Shown: positions 16,425 through 25,730, counted from the stretch's first letter. The stretch is DNA of 64,000 nucleotides from Streptomyces sp. NRRL F-4489 (GCF_001509485.1 NZ_LLZI01000090.1:1-64000), one strand, 5' to 3'. The notes: generated from the letters alone by a model not told the origin. Numbers and translations: made by a program.

Positions 16425-16870
16425 CGGCCACCCGCCGGGCTCTGGTGGCGCGGGGGCGTGGAGAGGTACGGCCGGACGCTCTTGACCAGCATCCCCATCT
16501 CGTAGCCGAGGACGCCGGCGTCGGCCTCGCGGCCGGCCAGGACGGCCAGGCAGGCGCCGGAGCCGGCGGCGGCGACGAAGAGGAAGGTCTGCTCCATCTC
16601 GACCACGACCTGGAGGATGTCGCTGCCCTCCCCGAAGCGGGAACCGGCGCTGCGGGCGAGGGAGTACAGGCCGGAGGAGAGCGCCGCCATGTGGTCGGCG
16701 ACGTCCGGTTCGAAGCCGTGGGACGCCTTGACCAGGCCGTCCGCGGACAGCAGGACGGCGCTGCGGGTGTGCGGGACCCGCTGGACGAGGCCGGTCAGCA
16801 GCCAGGAGAGGTCGGTGTGCTGACCGCCGCGGAACTCCGGGTGCGTCTGCGCACGCACGTCACTCACCAT
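16421..16870 (-). CDS. CvnB-type roadblock/LC7 protein
   Basis: 149-aa roadblock/LC7 domain protein (DLSWLLTGLVQRVPHTRSAVLLSADGLVKAS, residues ~19-50; later FLFVAAAGSGACLAVLA). In MglA/MglB-type systems the roadblock protein regulates the GTPase, here CvnD. Its ATG overlaps the end of CvnA by 11 bp. Confidence 0.93.
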   Translation of the reverse strand: MVSDVRAQTHPEFRGGQHTDLSWLLTGLVQRVPHTRSAVLLSADGLVKASHGFEPDVADHMAALSSGLYSLARSAGSRFGEGSDILQVVVEMEQTFLFVAAAGSGACLAVLAGREADAGVLGYEMGMLVKSVRPYLSTPPRHQSPAGGR

Positions 16871-18935
16871 GATCGGGGTTGTCTCCTCGGGGGTGGGCCA
16901 TCGGGGCGTCGTGGTCGGGGGCAGGGAGCGGCCCGGGGTCTCCGGGGCCGCCGGCTCCGCCGTCCTGGCCCGGGGTGGTGGCCGGGCCGGGGGCGGGGTG
17001 GCCGGCCGCGATCAGGCCGGCCGCGTAGCTGGGGTCGCCGCGGCTGAAACCGCGCTGGTAGGCGGCCATCAGCGAGGGGTCGTGGAGCCGCTCGGGCCCG
17101 CCGCGGGACGGCCGCGGCGGCGGCCCTTCCCGCAACTGCGGTGCGATGTGTGCCTGTTTGACCCGCCGCGGCAACCGGGGCCGGGGCGTCTCGTCCAGGG
17201 GGAGCGGCGGGGGGGGCAGCACCACGGGGCCGGGGGCGGCGGGGCGGGCGGGGGCCGGGGTCGCGTACGGCTCGGCGGTACGGCTGCCGCCGGGGCGGGC
17301 CGTCGCCGGGCCGGACTCGGTGGGGCGGTGGTCGGCCGGGTGGTGGCCGCCGGGGGGCGGGCCGTCGGGCGTGGCGGCGGTGTGCTGCGGGGAGCGGGCG
17401 GCGGCCTCGACCGCGGCGGCGGTGGCGCCGGCCGGGGTGCGGACGATCCGGCGGCGGCCGGACGGCGTGCCGGGGCCCGCCGGGAGCGCCCGTACGGGGG
17501 CCAGGGCATGGGCCCCGGAGGCGCCGAAGGAACCCTCGGTCCCGGAGGCACCGGCGGCGTAGCCCCCGGCGGCGGCCGCCGGGTCGCGGCGGTCGGGGAC
17601 GTCGTCGAAGCGGTCCCCGTACGCGCGCCGCCCGCCGCGGCCCGGCGCCGGCGCGGCGGGCGGCTCCTCCTCGTCCTCCATCCCGTCCGGGAACTCCTCC
17701 CGGGTCTCGGCGGAGTTGGCGCCCAGCAGGTCCGGCGGCACGATCAGCACGGCCTGGACGCCGCCGTAGATGCTGCCCTGGAGCCGGACCACCAGGCCGT
17801 GCCGCTGGGCGAGCGAGGAGACCACGTACAGGCCGATCCGGCCGTCGTCGAGGAGTTCGGTGAGGTCGATGTGCTCGGGGTCGGCCAGCAGCCGGTTCAT
17901 CTGCTCCTGCTCCTCGGCCGACATGCCCAGGCCCCGGTCCTCGACCTCGACGGCGAGCCCGGCGGTGACGTGCCGCGCCCGCACCGTGACCGGCGTCCCG
18001 GGGTCGGAGAACTCGGTGGCGTTCTCGACCAGTTCGGCGAGCAGGTGGACGACATCGGCGACGGCGTGGCCGCGCAGGGTGCCCTCGAAGGGCGAGACCA
18101 GCTTGATCCGGGTGTACTGCTCCACCTCGGCGGTGGAGGAGCGCACCACCTCGGTCATGGTGATCGGACGGGTCCACTGGCGGCGGGTGATGGCGCCGCC
18201 GAGGACGGCGAGGTTCTCGGCGTGCCGGCGGATCCGGGTGGCCAGGTGGTCGATGACGAACAGGCCCTTGAGCAGGTCGGGGTCCTCGACCTGGTACTCC
18301 AGCTCGTCCAGGGTCAGGATCTGGCGGTGGACGAGGGACTGCAGGCGCCGGGCGAGGTTGACGAAGACCTCCAGCTTCTGCTGGTCGCCGCTGGCCTCGC
18401 TGCGGACGATGCCGACCGCCTCGATGAGCGCGGCCTCGGCGGCCCGGCCGGTGGCGGCGACGTCGTGGGCGAGCAGGCCGAGCGGGTCGCCGCCGGGCTC
18501 CGGCAGCGGCTCGTGGTCGTCGCGGGGCCGCAGCCATGCGTCGTTGCGGACGCGGTCGAGGAGGTCGGCGAGGTCGTTCTGCGCGCGGGCGCACACCAGG
18601 CGCAGCCGGGCGCAGCGGTTCGCCACGGCGCGCGCCTCGGCGTTCCCGGCCAGCCCGGCGCACAGCACGATCCCGCACACCACGACGAGACCGCCCGCCA
18701 GCACCGTCCACTCGCGGCCGGTGAGCCGGGCGCCGCCGCTGTGGACGGTGAACGCGGCGGCGCCGGTGCAGACGACGGCGGTCAGCAGGGCGGGGACGGC
18801 GGCCAGCCGGACCAGGCGGGACCGCAGGGCGGCGCCGGCGGCCGGCTCGGGGAAGGCGGCCCGCCCGTGCCGTCCGCCGTGGGACCTGGGAGCCTCCCGG
18901 GACATCTCGGTCCTCGGCGGGGTAGCGGTAGGCAT
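16860..18935 (-). CDS. CvnA-type membrane histidine-kinase-like ATPase
   Basis: 691-aa sensor-like protein. Two N-terminal transmembrane helices (residues ~35-58 LVRLAAVPALLTAVVC; ~70-95 TVLAGGLVVVCGIVLCAG) flank a very short outer loop. A helical dimerisation region and a GHKL ATPase domain follow, with N box ELVENATEFSDPG, G1 DRGLGMS and G2 GLYVVSSLAQRHG. The last ~300 residues are Pro/Ala/Gly-rich and probably disordered. Conservon A proteins lack a proven phospho-acceptor role and nucleate the Cvn complex at the membrane. ATG 18935 has GGAGGG six bases upstream. It heads the operon cvnA-B-C-D-GAF. Confidence 0.93.
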   Translation of the reverse strand: MPTATPPRTEMSREAPRSHGGRHGRAAFPEPAAGAALRSRLVRLAAVPALLTAVVCTGAAAFTVHSGGARLTGREWTVLAGGLVVVCGIVLCAGLAGNAEARAVANRCARLRLVCARAQNDLADLLDRVRNDAWLRPRDDHEPLPEPGGDPLGLLAHDVAATGRAAEAALIEAVGIVRSEASGDQQKLEVFVNLARRLQSLVHRQILTLDELEYQVEDPDLLKGLFVIDHLATRIRRHAENLAVLGGAITRRQWTRPITMTEVVRSSTAEVEQYTRIKLVSPFEGTLRGHAVADVVHLLAELVENATEFSDPGTPVTVRARHVTAGLAVEVEDRGLGMSAEEQEQMNRLLADPEHIDLTELLDDGRIGLYVVSSLAQRHGLVVRLQGSIYGGVQAVLIVPPDLLGANSAETREEFPDGMEDEEEPPAAPAPGRGGRRAYGDRFDDVPDRRDPAAAAGGYAAGASGTEGSFGASGAHALAPVRALPAGPGTPSGRRRIVRTPAGATAAAVEAAARSPQHTAATPDGPPPGGHHPADHRPTESGPATARPGGSRTAEPYATPAPARPAAPGPVVLPPPPLPLDETPRPRLPRRVKQAHIAPQLREGPPPRPSRGGPERLHDPSLMAAYQRGFSRGDPSYAAGLIAAGHPAPGPATTPGQDGGAGGPGDPGPLPAPDHDAPMAHPRGDNPDHGE

Positions 18936-19265
18936 CGGCGCCCTCCGGATCGGCCGTTGGCGGTTCGCGGAGCACGCACGCTAGTTGTTGCGGAGGTGCC
19001 GTTCGGGCCGCCCGCGCCTTTCGCTACCCCGCGCCACCTCCCTGAGGAGGCACCCCCCGCACACACCTGCGAAAACATCCGAACGGCCGTACGCGGGCGG
19101 GCAGTTGGCACGTCCCGCACACCCCACGCGACCCCGGCGCCTCACACCCGCCACCGGCGCGCGGGGCGACCGCCAACCGGCTGCGCCCCGCCGCGCCACG
19201 TACCCCAAACGGCCCGCCGCACTATCGCCTCGCGGCGTCAACACCTCGCCGCATTCAGGGAGTTG
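18936..19265. other. Conservon upstream region, no gene seen
   Basis: 330 bp between the cvnA start and the MBL-hydrolase stop. I see no coding frame with proper codon bias. It should contain the conservon promoter (minus strand). CTAGCGTG lies ~30 bp before cvnA and could be part of a -10, but no matching -35 is convincing. Confidence 0.5.
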
Positions 19266-20612
19266 TCACAGCCCGGCCCCCTTGTCCCCCGCCTCCAGGC
19301 CCACGGCGCCGGCCGCCTCACCCACCGCCGGGACCGCTCGGGCCGGGACCGCTTCGTTCGGGCCCGCTTCGGCCGGGACCGCTCCGTTCGGGACCGCTCC
19401 GTTCGGGACCGACGCAGAGGTCAGGTCCGAGGCAGCGGCCAGGACCGGCGCCGGGGTGGCAGCCGGAGCCGGAGCAGCCGGCGGCCAACTCGGCCAGCCC
19501 TGGACCGGTGGCAGCGCCACCGCGCGCCACCACGGCTCCACGACCTGCTCGTCGGCGGGCTCGAACGGCCGGCCCGGCGGCGGTACGGCCACCGGCGCCC
19601 CGGCCCGGAAGGCGGCCGCGACGGTCCGCTCGGCCGGCTCGGCCCACGGGTGCGGGGCGAGGTTGAACGTGCCCCAGTGGATCGGCAGCAGCACCCCGCG
19701 CGGCTCCCCGCCCTGGAGGTCCAGATGGGCCCGCAGCCCCTCCTCCGGCGTCATATGGATGTCCGGCCAGAAGTCCGAATAGGCCCCTATCTGGATCATC
19801 GTCGCGTCGAACGGCCCGTGCGCCGCGCCGATTTCGGCGAATCCGGGGAAGTAGCCCGTGTCGCCGCTGTGGTAGATCCGGTGCCCGGGGCCGGCGACGA
19901 CCCAGGAGGCCCACAGGGTGTGCTGCGGACCGCGCATTCCCCGCCCGCAGAAGTGCTGCGCCGGCGTCGCGGTGAGGGTCAGCTCGCCGACCCGGGCCGC
20001 CTCGTGCCAGTCCAGTTCGGTGATCCGCGCCGGCGGTACGCCCCAGAACTCCAGGTCGGCGCCGATGCCCAGCGGTACGACGAAGGCCGCGCCGGTGGCG
20101 GCCAGGGCCCGCACGGTGGGCATGTCGAGGTGGTCGTAGTGGTCGTGCGAGATCACCACGGCGTCGACCGGGCCCAGCTCCGCCAGCGGCAGCGGCACCG
20201 GATGCAGCCGCTTCGGCCCGGCCCAGGCGAACGGTGAGCAGCGCTCGCCCCACACCGGGTCGAAGAGCACCCGCCGCCCGTCGATCTCGGCGAGCACGGT
20301 GGAGTGCCCCATCCAGGTGAGCCGCAGCCCGGAGGCGGGCGGGCGGCCCAGCTCCGCCGCGGTCGGGCGGTGCACCGGTATCCGTCCGACCGGCGCCCGG
20401 CGCAGCCGCCCCTCGCGGCTGAGCTGCGTACGCGCCATCGGCCAGGCGGCGCCGCGCAGCACCTGCCGGGTGGGCACCGGATTCCGGAACTGGCCGTCCC
20501 GGAATTGCGGGGATCTGCGCATCCTGGCCAGCCGCTCCCCCGTCGGCTCGGCGCCGAAGCTCGCGGGGCGCGGCGCGGACAGTCGCGCGGGGCGGGGTCG
20601 GGACGCGGTCAC
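19266..20612 (-). CDS. MBL-fold hydrolase, NAPE-PLD/UlaG-like
   Basis: 448-aa metallo-beta-lactamase-fold enzyme of the Lactamase_B_2 group. The metal motif is SHDHYDHLD, with further ligands in AQHFCGRG, HSGDTGYF and PIHWGTF. It begins with an N-terminal extension (~90 residues) containing RRSPQFRDGQFRNPVPT, as in N-acyl-phosphatidylethanolamine phospholipase D relatives. The GTG at 20612 has GGAGGTGCC upstream and is preferred to a longer frame. The last ~70 residues are a Pro/Ala tail made partly of five pentapeptide repeats. A phosphodiesterase or lactonase activity is likely; substrate unknown. Confidence 0.87.
   Translation of the reverse strand: MTASRPRPARLSAPRPASFGAEPTGERLARMRRSPQFRDGQFRNPVPTRQVLRGAAWPMARTQLSREGRLRRAPVGRIPVHRPTAAELGRPPASGLRLTWMGHSTVLAEIDGRRVLFDPVWGERCSPFAWAGPKRLHPVPLPLAELGPVDAVVISHDHYDHLDMPTVRALAATGAAFVVPLGIGADLEFWGVPPARITELDWHEAARVGELTLTATPAQHFCGRGMRGPQHTLWASWVVAGPGHRIYHSGDTGYFPGFAEIGAAHGPFDATMIQIGAYSDFWPDIHMTPEEGLRAHLDLQGGEPRGVLLPIHWGTFNLAPHPWAEPAERTVAAAFRAGAPVAVPPPGRPFEPADEQVVEPWWRAVALPPVQGWPSWPPAAPAPAATPAPVLAAASDLTSASVPNGAVPNGAVPAEAGPNEAVPARAVPAVGEAAGAVGLEAGDKGAGL
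19330..19404. repeat. Five 15-bp tandem repeats inside the MBL gene
   Basis: Units of 15 bp close to gggaccgctccgttc begin at 19330, 19345, 19360, 19375 and 19390. On the coding strand they give NGAVP-NGAVP-AEAGP-NEAVP-ARAVP. Copy number should be variable by slippage without changing frame. Confidence 0.88.
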
Positions 20613-20904
20613 GGCACCTCCATGGTTCGGATCAGTCGCGGGGTGAACGCACCGCGCGACCGCTGTGTTCCGGCCCGCCCACTCCCCCGCGCCCCACCTC
20701 GGCCCCCGCCGGCCCCGGCCACACGTCACCCCACCCGCCCTGACCAGCGCGTTCGGCCACGCGAAAGCGACTACGGGGGGCCTACGACACCCGGGCGCAC
20801 CCCCGCCGACACCGGCGAAAACACCCGTGAGAGTGAACTCGGCACGGGCCGCCTCCGGCACTCAGCCGCCGGCCCGCCCCCTCCTCACCTCGCCGGAAGC
20901 CGCC

Positions 20905-22308
20905 TCACACCCTCTCCACCACACCGGCCGGCTCCCGCAGCCCCGGCCGCCGCGGCAGCAGGACCGTGCGGAGCACGACCCGCGGCGACATCAGCCGGGA
21001 CGGCGGCGCCGTGAGGCAGAAGACGTCCCGGAACGCGGCGCCGACGACCGGATCGATGGCGGCGCGGGCCGAGAGCCGGTCCAGGTACCAGGTCGTCAGC
21101 CGCTCACCGGGGCCCGCCGTGGCGCCGGGTCCGCGTACGTAGGGGCGGTCCGCGCCGACCGCGGCCATCCAGGCGGGTTCCGCGGCCCGGCAGATCGCCC
21201 GCTGGGCCCGGGCCGCGGCGCCGGGACCCAGGCCCCCGGCGCGGTCGAGGGTGTCGCGCAGAGCCAGCGCGCCGAGGGCGGCCACCGTCATGCCCTGGCC
21301 GTAAACGGGGTTGAAGGTGCAGTTGGCGTCCCCGAGGACCAGCAGGCCCTCCGGGAGGGCGCCGGGCCGGTCGTAGTACCGGCGGCGGTTGCAGGTGTCG
21401 CGGAAGCCGTGCACCGGTGAGACCGGTTCGGCGCGGGCCAGCAGGCCGTGGACGTAGGGGTCGCCGATGGTGGCGCTGAACGCGGTGAACTCCGCCCCGT
21501 CCGTGGGCGGGTGGTGCCCGCGCACCCCGGACAGCGTCAGCAGCCAGTTGCCGTCCTCCACGGGGACGAACGCCGCGCCTCTGGGGCACCCGGGCCATCC
21601 GGGGACGTTGACGCCGATGCCCGGTTCGCCGCCGGGTCCGGTGAAGCGGTACATCCGGGTGGCGTAGGCCAGGCCGGAGTCGACGGTCTCCTCGCGCGGC
21701 GCCTCGCGGCCCAGTTCGGCGTACCAGCGCGGTGTACGGGAGCCGCGGCCGGACGCGTCGACCACCAGGTCGGCGGTGAGCACCCGGGCGTCTCCGGCCG
21801 CCCGGTCGCCGGTGCGGGAGCGGACCGCGACGCCGGTCACCCGCCGGGCGTCGCCGGCCAGGCCGACGGCCTCGGTCGCCTCCAGGACCTCGACGCGGGT
21901 GTCCGCGGCGGCCGCGCGCAGGGCGCGTTCGCGGACGACGGCGTCCAGGACCGGCCGGGTGACGCTGAGGGTGGGATGCCGGCCCTCGTCGAAGCGCCGC
22001 TGCCAGCCGGTGGGCGTACGGGTGACCAGATCGCGCGGCAGATACAGGCTGCGGGCGCCGGCCTCGGTGAGCGCGGCGACCGTGCCGGGCAGCAGCCGGT
22101 CCAGGGCGCGCTGGCCGCCGCTGAGGAGGATGTGCAGGTGGCGGGCGTGCGGGACGCCCTTGCGGAAGGCGGTGCCGGCCGGGTAGCGGTCCCGTTCGAC
22201 GACCGTGACGGTGTCGGCGTGGCCGCGCAGGGCCGTGACGGCGAGCATCCCGGCGAGTCCGCCGCCGATCACGATCGCGGTCCGCCCGCGCCCGGTGTGC
22301 TCCGCCAT
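20905..22308 (-). CDS. FAD-dependent oxidoreductase
   Basis: 467-aa flavoprotein with an N-terminal dinucleotide motif (VIGGGLAGMLAVTAL), an ERDRYP segment and the VPHARHLHILLSGGQ motif. The second FAD motif GLLVLGDANCTFNPVYGQGMTVA places it in the PHBH/geranylgeranyl-reductase/halogenase superfamily. No halogenase WxWxIP motif is seen. The closest class is the bacterial FAD epoxidase/hydroxylase-like oxidoreductases linked to secondary metabolism. It stands alone, divergent from the PfkB kinase gene. Substrate unknown. Confidence 0.86.
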   Translation of the reverse strand: MAEHTGRGRTAIVIGGGLAGMLAVTALRGHADTVTVVERDRYPAGTAFRKGVPHARHLHILLSGGQRALDRLLPGTVAALTEAGARSLYLPRDLVTRTPTGWQRRFDEGRHPTLSVTRPVLDAVVRERALRAAAADTRVEVLEATEAVGLAGDARRVTGVAVRSRTGDRAAGDARVLTADLVVDASGRGSRTPRWYAELGREAPREETVDSGLAYATRMYRFTGPGGEPGIGVNVPGWPGCPRGAAFVPVEDGNWLLTLSGVRGHHPPTDGAEFTAFSATIGDPYVHGLLARAEPVSPVHGFRDTCNRRRYYDRPGALPEGLLVLGDANCTFNPVYGQGMTVAALGALALRDTLDRAGGLGPGAAARAQRAICRAAEPAWMAAVGADRPYVRGPGATAGPGERLTTWYLDRLSARAAIDPVVGAAFRDVFCLTAPPSRLMSPRVVLRTVLLPRRPGLREPAGVVERV

Positions 22309-22648
22309 GCGTGCCTCTTCTTCCCCGCGGCCGGGTGCCCGGCGCGGTCCGGCCGCGGCCCGTCACCCCTGCTCCGCTCGCTCTTCGAACTGATGGCCCC
22401 TCACCCTGGGCCGCCCGGCGCACCGGTGTCAACGGGCCGCCCCCGGGCCTGCGGACGAGCCGGCGCCGCCCGCGCCGCCGCGCCGGCCCCCGCCGGTGCC
22501 GGGCCCGCGCCCCCCGCGTCACGCGTGTCCCTGACATCCCGATATGAGGCGAGTGTGCGTCTAGACTCCCGTCGGCGGGCGCACCGCCGGCGCGGCCGCT
22601 CCCACCAGCACGGGACTCGTCTCACCAGCAAGGGATTCAGGGACGCTT
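22309..22648. other. Divergent promoter region
   Basis: 340 bp between the divergent FAD oxidoreductase and PfkB kinase genes. The side nearest the kinase contains CTGACA at about 22531 and TAGACT at about 22563, but their spacing is too long for one promoter. No gene or strong palindrome is visible. Confidence 0.45.
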
Positions 22649-23656
22649 GTGACCTTCCAGCAGGTATCTGAGCCATATGACGTACTCGTCGTCGGCGGAT
22701 CGGGCGTGGACACCATCGTGCGGGTCGGCGCGCTGCCCGTACCGTCCGCCGACAGCCACGCCGTGCCGCCCATCCGCGAATGGGCCGGGCACACCGGCAC
22801 CGGTGTCGCGCTCGGCTGCGCGGCGCTGGGGCTGGCCACCGGATTCGTGGACTTCCTCGGCGACGACCCCCCGGGCGCCCTGGTCCGCGCGCGGCTGGCC
22901 GGCAGCGGTGTCGACTTCCGGCCGCTGATCTCGCCGCACGGCACCCGGCGGGCGGTCAACCTCGTCTCACCGGACGGCCGCCGGATGTCCTTCTACGACG
23001 CCCGGGACCCGCTCGATCTGCGGATGCCGCCCGAGCACTACCTCCCCCTCCTGCGCCGCACCCGGCACGTCCATCTGTCGATCAGCCACTTCGCCCGCTA
23101 TCTCTACGACGACATCACCGCCCTGGGTGTTCCCGTCTCCACGGATCTGCACGACTGGGACGGGCTGACCGAGCACCACCGGGAGTTCGCGCTCCGCTCG
23201 GACCTGGTCTTCCTGAGCACGGCGGGGGCCGGTGAACGGATCGGGCCGGTGATGCGGGAGATCATCCGCGAGGGGCGGGCCGGCGCGGTGATCGCCACCG
23301 CCGGCGCGGGCGGCGCGTACCTCCTCACCCCGGAGGACCGCACCCCCCGGCTGATCCCCGCGGCCGTACCGCCGGGCCCGGTCATCGACAGCAACGGCGC
23401 CGGCGACGCCTTCACCTGCGGTTTCCTCTACGGCAAGCTGTCCGGGCGGAGCCTGGAGGAGTGCGCCCGGCTCGGCGCGGTCGCCGGCGCCCACGCCTGC
23501 ACGGCGGCGGGCACGCATACGGCGCTGGCCTCTCCCGACGACCTCGGCGCCGGCCTCACCGCGGCCGCGCCGCCGCCCCCGGCCCCCCTGGCGGCCGTGG
23601 CCGAGCCCCAGGTCTCCCCTGTCGAGGAGCCCCAGGTCTCGCCCACCGGCGCGTAG
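22649..23656 (+). CDS. PfkB-family carbohydrate kinase
   Basis: 335-aa ribokinase-like sugar kinase. N-terminal LVVGGSGVDTIVRVG, substrate-lid GHTGTGVALGCAALG, and the C-terminal signature IDSNGAGDAFTCGFLYG containing the GAGD anion hole and catalytic Asp. The GTG at 22649 follows CAGGGA. The C-terminal ~35 residues are Pro/Ala-rich with a repeated EPQVSP. The true substrate (sugar or nucleoside) cannot be told. It is convergent with the methyltransferase. Confidence 0.9.
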   Translation: MTFQQVSEPYDVLVVGGSGVDTIVRVGALPVPSADSHAVPPIREWAGHTGTGVALGCAALGLATGFVDFLGDDPPGALVRARLAGSGVDFRPLISPHGTRRAVNLVSPDGRRMSFYDARDPLDLRMPPEHYLPLLRRTRHVHLSISHFARYLYDDITALGVPVSTDLHDWDGLTEHHREFALRSDLVFLSTAGAGERIGPVMREIIREGRAGAVIATAGAGGAYLLTPEDRTPRLIPAAVPPGPVIDSNGAGDAFTCGFLYGKLSGRSLEECARLGAVAGAHACTAAGTHTALASPDDLGAGLTAAAPPPPAPLAAVAEPQVSPVEEPQVSPTGA

Positions 23657-23676
23657 CGGGCGCCCGGCCGCTCCGG

Positions 23677-24582
23677 TCAGCCCTTGCGGGCCACCACGCC
23701 GTAGAAAATGATGCTGTTCAGCTCCTCGGGACCGGGGACGTCCTCGTCGGGCCGCCACAGCGGGACGCGGACGACGCCTGGTTCCAGAGGGGTGAACGGG
23801 CCGAGGAGGGCGGCTATCTCGTCCTTGGTGCGCAGGGTCAGCGGGGCGGTGGAGCTCTTGTAGACCTCCTCCACATGCGTCCGGGCGGCCTCGTCGACCC
23901 GGCCCTGCGCGTAGCCCTCGTACGGCTCGTAGGTGCCGTGCGACAGGATCAGGTGGCTGCCGGCGGGGAGCGCGGCGCCGAACGCGGCGAGCAGTCCGGC
24001 GGGGTTGTCGTCCGCGGAGAGGAAGTCCATCACGCCGCCGATCAGCAGGCCCACCGGCCGGTCGAAGTCGATCAGCGCGCGGACCGCCGGGTCGTCCAGG
24101 ACGGCCTTGGGGTCGCGGAGGTCGCCGAGGGCGAAGGCGGTGCCGGCGGCGTTGGCGAGCCGGGCGCGGGCGTGGGTGGCGACGATCGGGTCGCTGTCCA
24201 CGTAGACCACCCGGCTCTCGGGGGCGGTCTCCCGGGCCACCTCGTGCGGGTTGGGCGAGGTGGGGATGCCGATGCCGAGGACGAGGAACTGCCGCACGCC
24301 GGCGGCCGCCACCGCGCGGACCGCGCGCCGGCGGAAGGCTCCGTTGGCCCGCACGCTGTCCCGGACCTGCGGGTAGAGGTCGATGACGCGGTCGCCGGCG
24401 ACCCGGTCGACCTCGTAGTTGTCCCAGCCGCCGAGGAAGTAGTCGTACATGCGGGCCGGGTGGGCGCGGCTGGTGTCGATCTCGTCGGCGGCGAAGCCGA
24501 GGTGGTCCGGGCCGGGCGGGTAGGGGCCGATCTCCGGGACGGCGGGGTCCGCCTGCTCCGGAGGGCTGTGCTGCTCGGTCAT
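23677..24582 (-). CDS. DUF574 SAM-dependent methyltransferase
   Basis: 301-aa member of the actinomycete DUF574 (Methyltransf_19) family. ARMYDYFLGGWDNYEVD (residues ~43-60) is the hallmark, followed by FLVLGIGIPTSPNPHEVA (SAM-binding loop), VYVDSDPIV and a C-terminal LRTKDEIAALLGPF. These enzymes are very numerous in Streptomyces and often sit beside whiJ/abaA-type regulators, as here; substrates are unknown. ATG 24582 has GGGAGG four bases upstream. It follows the DUF397 gene by 10 bp, so it is probably co-transcribed. Confidence 0.92.
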   Translation of the reverse strand: MTEQHSPPEQADPAVPEIGPYPPGPDHLGFAADEIDTSRAHPARMYDYFLGGWDNYEVDRVAGDRVIDLYPQVRDSVRANGAFRRRAVRAVAAAGVRQFLVLGIGIPTSPNPHEVARETAPESRVVYVDSDPIVATHARARLANAAGTAFALGDLRDPKAVLDDPAVRALIDFDRPVGLLIGGVMDFLSADDNPAGLLAAFGAALPAGSHLILSHGTYEPYEGYAQGRVDEAARTHVEEVYKSSTAPLTLRTKDEIAALLGPFTPLEPGVVRVPLWRPDEDVPGPEELNSIIFYGVVARKG

Positions 24583-24592
24583 GGCGCCTCCC

Positions 24593-24856
24593 TCAGTGCG
24601 CCGGGCACGGCGCGGCGGAGAGCAGGAAGTCGGCGTGGCCGGCCTTCGCGCCCTCGATGAAACTGACCATCTCGCGGTGGGTGTAGATCAGCGCGGGACC
24701 GTCCGGGTCGGTGGACTGGCGCAGGGCGACCCGGCCGTCCCGCAGGCGCATGGCCTCGACGCACTCGCCGCCGTTTCCGCCGCTCCACGGCTTGTGCCAG
24801 CCCTCGGTGCCCAGTTCGTTGGCGGGCATGCCGTTGTAGATACGTATGCGATCCAT
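24593..24856 (-). CDS. DUF397 small protein
   Basis: 87-aa DUF397 protein: WHKPWSGGNGGECVEAMRL, then VALRQSTDPDGPALIYTHREM. DUF397 proteins are the small partners of WhiJ-like XRE regulators and are thought to modulate them as antidote-like proteins. ATG 24856 begins 7 bp after the stop of the regulator gene; an in-frame upstream ATG at 24886 would overlap it. It belongs to an operon regulator - DUF397 - methyltransferase. Confidence 0.93.
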   Translation of the reverse strand: MDRIRIYNGMPANELGTEGWHKPWSGGNGGECVEAMRLRDGRVALRQSTDPDGPALIYTHREMVSFIEGAKAGHADFLLSAAPCPAH

Positions 24857-24863
24857 GGGGGGT

Positions 24864-25730
24864 TTAGATCTCCTTGCGAAAGCCACCCAGAATGGCCTCG
24901 GTGGTGTGTGCCGGCGCGGCCTGCGCGCACATCCGGTCCAGGGCCTCCAGGAACTGCGAGACGTCGTTGCGCTGGTCGAAGTACACGGCTCCGACGAGGC
25001 TTTCCGCGTACGCGATGTCCGGGAGTTCCGGTATCGGGAAGCGGAAGATGTGGAACGGCCCGTACATGGCGGGGTGCGGGCCCGCGGCGAACGGCATCAC
25101 CTGGAGCCGGACGTTCGGCATCGAGGTGGCTTCCATCAGCCGGGCGATCTGGTCGCGCATCACCTTGGGTCCGCCGATGGGCCGCCGCAGCACGGTCTCG
25201 TCCAGCACCGACCAGAGCATCGGGGCGCCGTCCCGGGTCAGCAGGGGCTGCCGCTCCATGCGGAGGGCGACGAGGCGGTCGATGTCGGCGGGCGCGGCGT
25301 GCGGCATCCCGGCGCGCAGCACGGCGGCGGCGTAGTCCTCGGTCTGCAACAGGCCGGGGACGTAGTGCGGTTGGTAGGAGCGGATGAGGTTGGCTTCGCT
25401 CTCCAGGCTGACGAAGGCGCTGAACCACTCGGGGAGGACGTCGCGGAAGCGGTGCCACCAGCCGGGGCGGTTGGCCTCGCGGGCGAGCGAGAGGAAGCCG
25501 TCGATCTCCTCCTGGTCGGTGACGCCGTAGGTCGCCAGGAGCTTCTCGACGTAGGGGAGTTTGAGGCCGACCTCGGCCTTCTCCATGCGCCGTATCGTGG
25601 CGTGCGTCACGTCCAGTGCGGCGGCGGCCCGCTCGAAGGAGAGCCCCGCCTTCTCGCGCAGATCCTGCAGTCGCTTGCCGAGCACCACCCGCAGGACGGT
25701 GGGTGCGCCCGCAGACCGTGGGTCCGCCAC
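24864..25730 (-). CDS. WhiJ-like XRE regulator with DUF5753
   Basis: 288-aa regulator with an N-terminal XRE HTH (residues ~15-75: LGKRLQDLREKAGLSFERAAAAL, THATIRRMEKAEVGLKLPYVEKLL) and a C-terminal DUF5753 effector domain (~100-285: IRSYQPHYVPGLLQTEDYAA, LMEATSMPNVRLQVMPF). This is the WhiJ/BldB-associated class that controls development or antibiotic production in Streptomyces. GTG 25730 is preceded by GGAGGGG. It is divergent from an anti-sigma-type ATPase, the classical abaA/whiJ layout. Confidence 0.93.
   Translation of the reverse strand: MADPRSAGAPTVLRVVLGKRLQDLREKAGLSFERAAAALDVTHATIRRMEKAEVGLKLPYVEKLLATYGVTDQEEIDGFLSLAREANRPGWWHRFRDVLPEWFSAFVSLESEANLIRSYQPHYVPGLLQTEDYAAAVLRAGMPHAAPADIDRLVALRMERQPLLTRDGAPMLWSVLDETVLRRPIGGPKVMRDQIARLMEATSMPNVRLQVMPFAAGPHPAMYGPFHIFRFPIPELPDIAYAESLVGAVYFDQRNDVSQFLEALDRMCAQAAPAHTTEAILGGFRKEI

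Noticed and set aside
20613..20904. Extra N-terminal exon of the MBL hydrolase
   Set aside because: The frame is open, but a strong ribosome-binding site precedes GTG 20612 and the upstream translation is not conserved-looking.
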